The translations under genes and the position numbers were made by a program. A stretch of 47,942 nucleotides of DNA, taken from assembly GCF_014879935.1 (NCBI RefSeq), contig NZ_JACSRD010000111.1, forward strand, positions 1-47,942, given 5' to 3'. Source of the stretch: Prosthecobacter sp. GTDB lineage: Bacteria > Verrucomicrobiota > Verrucomicrobiia > Verrucomicrobiales > Verrucomicrobiaceae. Shown here piece after piece: positions 35,286 to 43,239 of the stretch. How positions within the stretch are numbered: position 1 is the first letter of the stretch; each line of letters starts with the position of its first letter. The notes beneath the pieces are model-generated. The model was not told the origin of the DNA. It ran no database searches and worked only from the letters and a program-made list of their open reading frames with translations.

Positions 35286-36685
35286 AACACGCTCTGTTTT
35301 ACCTTTTTACCCTCTCCAGTGCTCTCGCTGGCTCCAACTGGCCTCAATTTCGCGGCGAGGGAGGTCTTGGCATCGGCTCGGGATCGCCGCCGGTGGAGTT
35401 CTCAGCGGAGAAGAATGTAAAGTGGCAGACGGAGGTGCCATTCGGGCATTCGTCGCCTTGTGTGTGGGGCGACAAGATCGCACTCACAGGGCTCGCGGAG
35501 GGCAAGCTGGTCACGTTTTGCCTGAACGAAGGTGATGGGCGCGAGCTGTGGCGTGTGGCCGTGCCAGCACAGACCATCGAAGGCGCGCATCGCATCGGCA
35601 GCCCGGCCGCGCCGACCTGCTGCACGGATGGCGAGAGGTTGATCGCGTATTTCGGATCATTCGGGCTGCTGGCGTATGACTGGAACGGCAAGGAGCTGTG
35701 GCAGAAGCCGCTGCCAGCGCCCGTGGTGGAGTTTGGCACCAGCGCCTCGCCCATCATCGCGGATGGAAAGGTGATCCTCGTCGTCGATCAGGATGTGGGC
35801 AGTTACATGCTGGCGCTCGATGTGAAAACTGGCGCGGAGGTCTGGCGGGTGGATCGCAGCGAGTTCCGTCGCGGTTTTTCGACACCGTTCATCTGGAAGC
35901 ATGATGGGGCTGAGGAACTGATCGTCTGCGGATCGCTGTGGACGCGGAGTTATGATCTGAAGGATGGAAAGCAACGCTGGTCCGTGCGTGGCATGGCGCG
36001 TGTCTCGAATGCCAGCCCCACGGCGGTCGATGGAGTGTTGCTTCTCGTGAGCTGGAATGTCGGCGGCGACGAGGACGACCGCGTGCTGATGGAGCCGCAT
36101 GAGACTTTCCTGGCGGCCAACGACGCCGACAAGGACGGCGTGCTGACCCGTGATGAATTCCCGACGGGCAAGATCAAAGACCGCTATTCCCAGATCGATG
36201 CCGACAAAGACGGCAAGGTGACGAAGGCGGAGTATGAGGCGATGCGCGGCATGTTTGCGGATGCGGTGAACCAGCTCTTTGCCATCAAACCCGGCGGTAG
36301 CGGTGACATCACGGATACGCACATCGTGTGGCAGCAGAGCAAGCATCTGCCGTATGTCTCCTCACCCGTGGTGGCGAACGGGCGCGTCTTCACGATGAAG
36401 AGCGGCGGACTTGCCAGCGCCTATGATGCGAAAAGCGGCAGCCCCGTGTATCAGGCGGAGCGTGTGGACGCCTCCGGCGACTACTATGCCTCCGCGGTGA
36501 CGGTGGGGGACCATGTGTATGTCGTCTCCCAGCGCGGCACGGTGGTGGTGCTCGATGCGACGGGTGACAAGCTCAACGTGCTGGCCCGCAACGAGCTCAA
36601 GGAGCCCGTGTTTGCCTCACCGGCCATCGTCGATGGCGTGATCTACATCCGCACGGACAGGCGATTGTTCGCCTTCGGGAAGTAG
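35282..36685 (+). CDS. Secreted PQQ-like beta-propeller with embedded EF-hands
   Basis: A 467-residue exported protein with a signal peptide of about 17 residues (LSSALAG) followed by NWPQFRGEGG, a start shared by many PQQ-like/BamB-type propellers of the superphylum. Blade motifs include GKELWQKPLP, TGAEVWRVD and DGKQRWSV. At residues 281-325, within the propeller, lie two EF-hand loops (DADKDGVLTRDEF and DADKDGKVTKAEY). The blades then resume (GSPVYQAERV, DKLNVLARN). No PQQ dehydrogenase active site was recognised, so a scaffold or binding role is equally possible. Coupled to the CXXCH protein upstream. Confidence 0.82.
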   Translation: MKHALFYLFTLSSALAGSNWPQFRGEGGLGIGSGSPPVEFSAEKNVKWQTEVPFGHSSPCVWGDKIALTGLAEGKLVTFCLNEGDGRELWRVAVPAQTIEGAHRIGSPAAPTCCTDGERLIAYFGSFGLLAYDWNGKELWQKPLPAPVVEFGTSASPIIADGKVILVVDQDVGSYMLALDVKTGAEVWRVDRSEFRRGFSTPFIWKHDGAEELIVCGSLWTRSYDLKDGKQRWSVRGMARVSNASPTAVDGVLLLVSWNVGGDEDDRVLMEPHETFLAANDADKDGVLTRDEFPTGKIKDRYSQIDADKDGKVTKAEYEAMRGMFADAVNQLFAIKPGGSGDITDTHIVWQQSKHLPYVSSPVVANGRVFTMKSGGLASAYDAKSGSPVYQAERVDASGDYYASAVTVGDHVYVVSQRGTVVVLDATGDKLNVLARNELKEPVFASPAIVDGVIYIRTDRRLFAFGK

Positions 36686-37031
36686 CACAAGTTTTCCCCG
36701 GTCACCAAACCTTCGACGCCCATCACCCAACCTCTCCCCGAAGAGCGATCAACCGGCCATGAAATTCATCGGCGGGGAGAGGGGATTCGTTTTGCGCGAA
36801 CTCCGACGTCAAATCCCTCTCCCCAGCGCAAAGCATGGCAAACACCTTTCGCGTTTTTGGGGAGAGGTCAGGTGAGGGGCCTGCCGGACGCGCCTCGACG
36901 AGTGCAGCTACTTTCCCGGATGGAACGGGTCTCCCGTTTGTGACGGCAATCTAGACCCCGCGCAAGATCGGCACAGCATTGGGTAACTGACGGCGGAGCA
37001 GGGGACGTGTTTTCGCGTTTCTTGGGGCACA
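36686..37031. repeat. Non-coding gap with alternating ctctcccc palindromic repeat
   Basis: This 346 bp stretch has no convincing gene. It contains four related motifs in alternating orientation: cctctcccc near 36731, ggggagagggg near 36774, ccctctcccc near 36815 and ggggagaggtcaggtgaggg near 36859. They can fold into hairpins. It looks like a short interspersed repeat or a MITE-like element. The promoter of the radical SAM pair probably lies at its right end, but no clear box was recognised. Confidence 0.55.
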
Positions 37032-38156
37032 GTGAACGCGCCTGCTTTGGATCTCGACCGCTCTCGAGTGCCCGCCATGGGCTACGAGGGCTTTGACGTG
37101 CGCCCGTTTCTCGTCTTCTGGGAGATCACACGGGCCTGTGCGCTGGCATGCCGGCATTGCCGCGCTGAGGCGCAATCTCACCGCCATCCCGACGAATTGA
37201 ATCGCGAGGAGTCGAGCCGACTCGTCCGGCAACTGGCCGAATTGAAGCCGCCGATGCTCATCCTGACCGGTGGTGACCCGTTGATGCGTAGCGACGCGCT
37301 CGATTTGGTGCGCGAGGCGACTGCTGCGGGACTTCACGTCAGTTTGAGTCCCTCGGCGACGGCCCGTCTGATGAATGCTGACTTCCATGAACTCAAAGCG
37401 GCCGGCGTGGAGCGCATCTCATTGAGCCTCGACGGTGCCACACGGCAGACGCACGACGCATTCCGCGGCATCGCGGGCACCTTTGACCGCACCATCGCCG
37501 CCGTGCATCGCGCCCATGCGGCCGATCTGGGCGTGCAGATCAACACCACGCTCACCCGTGGCAATCTGGGCGAGTACGAGGCCTTCAAGAAGCTCATGTT
37601 CGAGCTCAAGCCGGCGATGTGGAGCGTGTTTCTGCTCGTGCCGACCGGTCGGGCCGGCATCGCGGATCTGCCGGTCCCGCAGGACATCGAATTCGTCTTC
37701 CGAGACATGGCTTCGCTGGTCGGAAAGGCGCCTTTCGCCGTGAAAACAACGGAAGGGCATCATTTCCGTCGTGTCACGATCCAGACGCTCGGCGCACGTG
37801 CTGGAAAGCATCGCCCGGGCATGCGTTCGCCGCTCGGCATCCGCGACGGTCGTGGCGTGATGTTCATCTCCCACACCGGCGTCGTGTCACCCAGCGGGTT
37901 CCTGCCCTTCGACTGCGGCAATGTCCGCCAGGAGCATCCTGCCGAGATCTACCGGCATCATCCGCTCTTCGTTTCGCTGCGCGACAGTGACGCCCTCGGC
38001 GGCAAATGCGGCCGCTGCGAGTTCCGCAACGTGTGCGGCGGCTCACGTGCCCGAGCCTACGGCGTCACGGGCGATCCCTTCGCCGAAGATCCGGCCTGTG
38101 TTTATCAGCCGCGCGGCGTCGCTCCTCACCTTCTTCAAACCACACCTGCATCATGA
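37032..38156 (+). CDS. Radical SAM/SPASM protein, AhbD-like (TIGR04053-like)
   Basis: A 374-residue radical SAM enzyme. The [4Fe-4S]-binding motif is C36-x3-C40-x2-C43 (RACALACRHC). TGGDPLM is the usual GGE-type segment. The C-terminal cysteine-rich SPASM/Twitch region reads GKCGRCEFRNVCGGSRARA. It also contains FLLVPTGRAG and FISHTGVVSPSGFLPFDCG, stretches that I associate with AhbD (heme synthase of the siroheme-dependent pathway) and its relatives. The start is GTG 37032; ATG 37077 is an alternative, leaving less N-terminus. Its stop overlaps the next gene (ATGA). A peptide-modifying role for this family cannot be excluded. Confidence 0.75.
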   Translation: MNAPALDLDRSRVPAMGYEGFDVRPFLVFWEITRACALACRHCRAEAQSHRHPDELNREESSRLVRQLAELKPPMLILTGGDPLMRSDALDLVREATAAGLHVSLSPSATARLMNADFHELKAAGVERISLSLDGATRQTHDAFRGIAGTFDRTIAAVHRAHAADLGVQINTTLTRGNLGEYEAFKKLMFELKPAMWSVFLLVPTGRAGIADLPVPQDIEFVFRDMASLVGKAPFAVKTTEGHHFRRVTIQTLGARAGKHRPGMRSPLGIRDGRGVMFISHTGVVSPSGFLPFDCGNVRQEHPAEIYRHHPLFVSLRDSDALGGKCGRCEFRNVCGGSRARAYGVTGDPFAEDPACVYQPRGVAPHLLQTTPAS

Positions 38157-39382
38157 TCAATATCACCAAACTCTGGACTGGAGCCGCGCAGCCGGCCGAC
38201 GCACTTCGCTACGGCACCGGCCGCCATCCGGGACATCCCGGCGGGCACACAGCCAGCACGCGCAAGCCGATCACCGTCTGGAACATCACCCGCACCTGCA
38301 ATCTGCGCTGCGTGCACTGCTACTCCGACTCGCAGGCGATGAACTACCCAGGTGAACTGACCTGGGAGCAGATGGAAGCCGTGCTCGATGACCTTTCCGC
38401 CTATCAGGTGCCCTCGCTTCTGCTCAGCGGCGGCGAACCACTGATCCATCCGCGTTTCTTCGACATCGTGAACAAGGCCACCGCCGGTGGTCTCAAGCTG
38501 ACGATCTCCACCAACGGCACGCTCATCACACCGGAAAAAGCAGCGCTGCTGAAAGCGGCGAATGTGGCCTATGTCGGCATCTCGCTCGATGGCATCGGCG
38601 CGGTGCACGATCAGTTCCGCCGCAAGGAGGGCGCGTTCGATGGTGCGGTGCGCGGCTTCCGCAATTGTCACGATGTCGGCCAGAAGACCGGCCTGCGGCT
38701 CACGCTCACGCGTCACAACGTCGAAAACATCGAGCGCATCCTCGACTTCATCGAAGAGGAGAAGATCCAGCGCGTGTGCTTTTATCACCTCGTGCCTGCG
38801 GGCCGTGGTGCCAGCCTCCAGGTGCTCACACCGGCCGAATCGCGCCATGCGCTCGACACGCTGATCGCACGCGTGGAAGCCTGGGACAAACAAGGAGTGA
38901 ACCGCGAGCTCCTCACTGTGGCCGGACCGGCCGACGGCGCTTATTTGCTCCTGCGCATGGAGCAGGAGAATCACCCGAACCTGGAGGAAGCGCGACGCCT
39001 GCTCGCCTGGAACGGCGGCGGTGCGAACAGCAGCGGCCGTGGCATCGCGAATATCGACACGCAGGGCAATGTCCATCCCGACCAGTTCTGGCAGGACATC
39101 ACGCTCGGCAATGTGAAGCTGATGCCCTTTTCCCAGATCTGGGAGGAAGGCAACGAGACCAGCGCCGAAACCCTGCGCAACATCCGCAGCATCGGCCGCC
39201 TCACCCAAAATGAGCGCCAGGCCCGCATGTCCGGCCCCTGTGCCGACTGCCGCTGGTTCTCCGTCTGCGGCGGCGGCTTCCGCACCCGTGCCGCCTATGG
39301 CGAGCACGGCGGTCTGTGGGGCAGCGACCCCGGCTGCTATCTCAATGAAGCCGAACGCACCGGCATGGAGCTGGTGAGTTGA
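38153..39382 (+). CDS. Radical SAM/SPASM protein, AhbC/NirJ-like
   Basis: A 409-residue radical SAM enzyme. The N-terminal INITKLWTG followed by DALRYG matches the opening typical of NirJ/AhbC proteins (heme d1 or 12,18-didecarboxysiroheme side-chain removal). A short His/Gly-rich linker (RHPGHPGGH) comes next, then C49-x3-C53-x2-C56 (TCNLRCVHC). LSGGEPL and the C-terminal CADCRWFSVCGGG region supply auxiliary cluster ligands. It is translationally coupled to the AhbD-like gene. Together they suggest conversion of a siroheme-derived tetrapyrrole. No siroheme decarboxylase (AhbA/B) gene is in the window, so the pathway is inferred. Confidence 0.78.
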   Translation: MINITKLWTGAAQPADALRYGTGRHPGHPGGHTASTRKPITVWNITRTCNLRCVHCYSDSQAMNYPGELTWEQMEAVLDDLSAYQVPSLLLSGGEPLIHPRFFDIVNKATAGGLKLTISTNGTLITPEKAALLKAANVAYVGISLDGIGAVHDQFRRKEGAFDGAVRGFRNCHDVGQKTGLRLTLTRHNVENIERILDFIEEEKIQRVCFYHLVPAGRGASLQVLTPAESRHALDTLIARVEAWDKQGVNRELLTVAGPADGAYLLLRMEQENHPNLEEARRLLAWNGGGANSSGRGIANIDTQGNVHPDQFWQDITLGNVKLMPFSQIWEEGNETSAETLRNIRSIGRLTQNERQARMSGPCADCRWFSVCGGGFRTRAAYGEHGGLWGSDPGCYLNEAERTGMELVS

Positions 39383-39384
39383 GG

Positions 39385-39466
39385 GAGCGGCGTTGTTTCA
39401 CGTTCCAAGTTTCATGATGAATGTCGTTTTCGGCATCCTGGAACTTGAAACCTGAAACGCCCGCTC
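39385..39466. terminator. Candidate bidirectional terminator between convergent genes
   Basis: gagcggcgttgtttca (39385-39400) and tgaaacgcccgctc (39453-39466) form an imperfect long inverted repeat. Inner gttccaag/ctggaacttg stretches could pair further. It fills the gap between the plus-strand radical SAM gene and the minus-strand sulfatase. Confidence 0.4.
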
Positions 39467-40871
39467 ACTTCTTCATCGGCACCCGTTTCACTTCTTCGAC
39501 GACGGGCACATCCTTGTTCATCGCGTCGTGGGCTTTTTGCAGACGTTTGACCTCGTCGGGATGCTGTGCTGCCACGTCGGTCTGTTCGGCGGGATCGTTT
39601 TGAAGGTCAAAGAGCTGCATGCGGCCCGGTTCCACGCCGGTGGTGACTCCAGGAGGCGAATCGAGGTTGTACTGCTCGAAGGGAGCCAGGATGGTGACGC
39701 CGTCCGGAGCGCGGGGGTCGAGCCAGCGGCCGTCCGCGCCGGGTTTCAGCTTCATCTGGCTGGCAGGCAGCACATGCAGCTTCCAGCGGGCGTCGCGAAT
39801 GGTGGCCAGCTTCGAGTTCTGATGACCGAAGATGAACTCGTGCGGCGATTTCGCCTCGCGGGTGAGCAGCGGCAGGATGTTCCGGCCATCCAGGACACGA
39901 TCATCGGGCATCTTCGTGTCCGTCGCGTGCAGCACGGTGGCAAACAGGTCCATCATCACCGCCAGCTCGTTGCTGGCGTGTCCGGCGGGGATTTTCCCCG
40001 GCCAGCGGGCGATCATGGGCACGCGGTAGCCGCCTTCGTAGTTCGTTCCCTTCATGCCGCGCAGTCCGCCTGTGCTGCCGCCGAACCATGCGCCATTGTC
40101 ACTGGTGAAGAGCACCAGCGTGTTGTCATCGAGACCCTCCTGCTTCAGCGCATCGAGCACCGCACCGACGCTGTCATCCAGTTCGAGCAAGGCGTCGCCG
40201 TAGAGACCTGCGCCGCTCTTCAGGTAGTTCTTTTCAGAAGCCGCCAGCGGCTTGTGCGGCATCGCCTCGGCGAAGTAGAGGAAGAACGGCTTCTTCGCAT
40301 GGCGATGGATGAAGTCCGTGGCGCGTTTTGCATAACGCTGGGTGAGCGTGGCCTGCACCACCGGGTATTCAGCCACGTGGGTGCCTTCCAGCACCTGCAC
40401 GGGGCGCATGTCGTTCGAATACGGGATGCCGTAGTATTCATCAAAGCCGCGCTCCGTGGGCAAGGCTCCCGCCTTGTGGCCGAGATGCCACTTCCCGACC
40501 ATGCCGGTCGCATAACCGGCGGATTTGAGCACCTGCGCCAGCGTGACTTCCGATGCTGGCAAACGCAGTGCATCTGCCGCAGGTCCGCCATCCGGCGCGG
40601 GATTCTGTGTCATGCCGCAGCGGAACGGATAACGCCCTGTCATAAGCGAGGCACGTGTCGGCGCACAGAACGGCGCCGGACAATTGAACTGCGTCAGCTT
40701 CGCACCCTCCGCCGCCAACTGGTCGATGCGGGGTGTTTTGAACTTCGGATGCCCGTAGCAGCCCAGATCGCCGTAGCCGAGGTCGTCCGCGAGGATGAGG
40801 ACGACATTCGGCGGTGAAGCTGCGTAGAGCGAAGAGCAGAGGGCGAAGAGACAGAGAAATAGGTGCTTCAT
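39465..40871 (-). CDS. Secreted sulfatase 11 (arylsulfatase A-like, C-A-P-T-R)
   Basis: A 468-residue formylglycine sulfatase with signal peptide 1-18 (LFALCSSLYAA), ADDLGYGDLGCYG metal region, C-A-P-T-R with Cys69, GKWHLGH and SDNGAWFGG distal site. The sequence around the motif (LMTGRYPFRCGM) is typical of arylsulfatase A-type members. The start at 40871 gives the signal peptide; the open frame extends to 40973 without one. It is the last gene of the operon 44094 to 39465, 7 bp after the ThuA gene. Substrate unknown. Confidence 0.9.
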   Translation of the reverse strand: MKHLFLCLFALCSSLYAASPPNVVLILADDLGYGDLGCYGHPKFKTPRIDQLAAEGAKLTQFNCPAPFCAPTRASLMTGRYPFRCGMTQNPAPDGGPAADALRLPASEVTLAQVLKSAGYATGMVGKWHLGHKAGALPTERGFDEYYGIPYSNDMRPVQVLEGTHVAEYPVVQATLTQRYAKRATDFIHRHAKKPFFLYFAEAMPHKPLAASEKNYLKSGAGLYGDALLELDDSVGAVLDALKQEGLDDNTLVLFTSDNGAWFGGSTGGLRGMKGTNYEGGYRVPMIARWPGKIPAGHASNELAVMMDLFATVLHATDTKMPDDRVLDGRNILPLLTREAKSPHEFIFGHQNSKLATIRDARWKLHVLPASQMKLKPGADGRWLDPRAPDGVTILAPFEQYNLDSPPGVTTGVEPGRMQLFDLQNDPAEQTDVAAQHPDEVKRLQKAHDAMNKDVPVVEEVKRVPMKK

Positions 40872-40878
40872 GAGAGAT

Positions 40879-41772
40879 TTACTTGGTTGCGGCAGGTTTC
40901 GGCTTCGGTGGTGGAACGTATTCCACGGACTCCGGTTTGAAGGTGGCGAGATCGGGCAGCGTGGTTTGCACACCGCCGGCCGGCACGTCGAGTTTCGCGG
41001 TCCAGACGATGGCGTTGAGGATGAAGCGGCGGAGGTCGTCGTGGCGCCAGTTTTTGTAGAAGTGCGGCATCACGATGCCGAATCCGCGTCCGCTGTCGTC
41101 GCGTTCGACGCACCAGGCGACGGTTTCGCGCTTGGGTTTGTCCGGCGGCAGCATCGAAGTGGCCAGTGGGATCACATTCGCCGCCATCACGTTGCCTCGG
41201 CCGAAGTAGTTGTTCGTGTAGGGCTCGTCATGCAGCGTGAACTCCTTCCAGCCACGCGACACCGGATGCTGCGGCGCGGCGGGCGTGATTGTCGCGGCAG
41301 GAAAAATCTTCGCGAAGGACTCGTGATGCTTGCACGAGCGGTTCGCAAAGTAGCCGCCCATCCAGCGTAGCAGCGGATGATCGCCCTCGACCGTCACGTC
41401 CTCCCCCAGCAGGCCGGTGGCGTAATGCACGCACACGATGCCGCAGCCGCGTTTCATCATCGCATCGAGATCGGCCAGGTTCTGCTGCGGATTGGGCAGG
41501 CGGTTCGCCGGAAACGTGTCGCCGATGAACACAACGGTGCTCGCACCGTCACGCAGCGCCTGATCCGGCCACGCGAAGGCCACGTCAGCCTTCACGTTGG
41601 GCACATTGGTCATGTGTTCGAGGCAATGCTGCATCACGCGCCCGCCTGCGGCGACCTCGTGCGATCCGGGCGGATGTTTGCTGGGGCCGACGACGATCAA
41701 AACGCGTGCCGGATCAGCGGCGCAAGCCGTGGTGACGGCAAAGGCGAGGTGCAGGAAAAATCGATGAATCAT
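40879..41772 (-). CDS. Secreted ThuA-domain protein
   Basis: A 297-residue exported protein of the ThuA-like family (PF06283 type; glutamine-amidotransferase-like fold). The signal peptide is about 1-18. Family features are VLIVVGPSKHPPGSHE at the start, GCGIVCVHYATG in the middle, and EFTLHDEPYTNNYF. ThuA was named for trehalose utilisation in rhizobia. In Verrucomicrobia and Planctomycetes exported members are frequent beside sulfatases and dehydrogenases, and their reaction is unclear. It sits between two sulfatases (gaps of 7 and 24 bp), so it likely shares their sugar pathway. Confidence 0.85.
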   Translation of the reverse strand: MIHRFFLHLAFAVTTACAADPARVLIVVGPSKHPPGSHEVAAGGRVMQHCLEHMTNVPNVKADVAFAWPDQALRDGASTVVFIGDTFPANRLPNPQQNLADLDAMMKRGCGIVCVHYATGLLGEDVTVEGDHPLLRWMGGYFANRSCKHHESFAKIFPAATITPAAPQHPVSRGWKEFTLHDEPYTNNYFGRGNVMAANVIPLATSMLPPDKPKRETVAWCVERDDSGRGFGIVMPHFYKNWRHDDLRRFILNAIVWTAKLDVPAGGVQTTLPDLATFKPESVEYVPPPKPKPAATK

Positions 41773-41796
41773 GACGGGGACAAAACGTGCCGGGGA

Positions 41797-43194
41797 TCAC
41801 TCTTCCTTGCTGGTTCCATGCTCGTAGGTCTTCGGCAGTGTGGCGGTCCACGCGTTGAGCTGTGCGGTGAGTTTCTTCAGCATCTCAGGCTCTTTCTCCG
41901 CGAGGTTGTTCTTCTCACCGGGGTCGTCCGCCAGATTGAAGAGCGTGACCTCGCTGTTTCTGCGTTGCGTGCCATGCAGCTTCCAAGCGCCTTCAAGGAG
42001 CGAGGGGTCGCTTCGTTCCGTGTTGGTCTTCCAAAACAATGCCTTCGTGCGGACATGCACACCGCCGAGCAGCGCCTTCGATGAATCCTCGCCGTCAAAA
42101 TCGGCCGCATTGATCGCGATGCCGGTGATGGCGCACAGCGATGGCAGCCAGTCCGCGCCGCTGAGCACGGATTGATCATCCACGCGGCCTGCGGGCACTT
42201 TCGCCGGCCAGCGGGCGATGAATGGCACGCACACGCCGCCTTCAAGGTCGGTGTGCTTGCCGCCGCGGAAGAGCGGGCCGGCGTAGCCCATCGCATTGAG
42301 GCGGATGTCGTCGATGTCGGTGCCTTGCGGGTGTTTGAGGCGCTTTTTCTTCTTATCGCCGAATGTGGTCGGATCCTGCAGTGGCGCGGCACCTTGATCG
42401 CTGGAGAAAACGACGAGCGTGTTCTCACGCAGGCCCAGTTCATCCAGTTTCGCCAGCAAACGGCCGATTTCGTCGTCCATCGACTTCACATCGGCCAGAA
42501 AGGCCCGCAGATGCGCCGCAGGATCGCCGCCGAGCTTTTTGCACGTGTCGAATTTCTCGCGCATCGCGGGCGTGAACTTCGATTCATCGAGTTCCAGCGG
42601 TTCAAAGCGCTCCAGCACGGCTGGCGATGGATTCACCGGGTGGTGCGAAATGTGATCCCAGATGTTGATGTAGAACGGCCCCGCCTTGTGCTTCTCGATG
42701 AAGCTGATCGCCTGATCATACATCGGCGCGTCGCGGCTGCGATCCCCCGCAGCCTGTCTGCGTTTGCCGCCTTCCTTTTCCTCCGCACCGATGACTTCGA
42801 TGCCATACGTTCCCGGCTCCATCACGCTGCCGATGTGCCATTTGCCAAAGTGGCCTGTGGTGTAGCCGTTTTTCTTCAGCAGCTCGGTGATCGTGACCCG
42901 GCTGCCGAAGCCGAAATCGGCGGGGTATTTTTGAAACGTGGCCGGAAACTTGCCCGTCATCAGCCCCGTCCGCGCCGGGCAGCAAGTCACGCCGGTGGCG
43001 TGGAATTTGGTGAAGCGCGTGCCATCGGCCGCGAGTTTGTCGAGGTTCGGCGTCTTCGCATACGGATGCCCGTAGCAGCCCAGATCCCCCCATCCGAGGT
43101 CGTCGGCCAGGATGAAGATGATGTTTGGCCTGTCCGCCGACAAGAGCGACGAGCAGAAGGCGAAGAGGAAGAATCCCAGCGACAAGGTTTTCAT
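41797..43194 (-). CDS. Secreted sulfatase 12 (C-C-P-A-R)
   Basis: A 465-residue sulfatase with a signal peptide of about 20 residues (LFAFCSSLLSA), LADDLGWGDLGCYG metal region, C-C-P-A-R with the activation Cys at 71, GKWHIGS, and a distal SDQGAAP where SDNG is usual. It resembles arylsulfatase A/GALNS-type enzymes. It is preceded by the esterase (45 bp gap) and followed by ThuA. The DNA for its signal core is of the cttcgccttctgctcgtcgc type shared with sulfatases 2 and 11. Confidence 0.9.
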   Translation of the reverse strand: MKTLSLGFFLFAFCSSLLSADRPNIIFILADDLGWGDLGCYGHPYAKTPNLDKLAADGTRFTKFHATGVTCCPARTGLMTGKFPATFQKYPADFGFGSRVTITELLKKNGYTTGHFGKWHIGSVMEPGTYGIEVIGAEEKEGGKRRQAAGDRSRDAPMYDQAISFIEKHKAGPFYINIWDHISHHPVNPSPAVLERFEPLELDESKFTPAMREKFDTCKKLGGDPAAHLRAFLADVKSMDDEIGRLLAKLDELGLRENTLVVFSSDQGAAPLQDPTTFGDKKKKRLKHPQGTDIDDIRLNAMGYAGPLFRGGKHTDLEGGVCVPFIARWPAKVPAGRVDDQSVLSGADWLPSLCAITGIAINAADFDGEDSSKALLGGVHVRTKALFWKTNTERSDPSLLEGAWKLHGTQRRNSEVTLFNLADDPGEKNNLAEKEPEMLKKLTAQLNAWTATLPKTYEHGTSKEE

Positions 43195-43239
43195 GACAAG
43201 CGGCTGCGAAAACGATGCGGAACGACGAATCGTGCAGCG

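Noticed and set aside
37032..39382. Radical SAM proteins as anaerobic sulfatase-maturing enzymes (anSME)
   Set aside because: This was attractive next to twelve sulfatases, but the N-terminal and C-terminal motifs fit AhbD and AhbC/NirJ-type proteins better.
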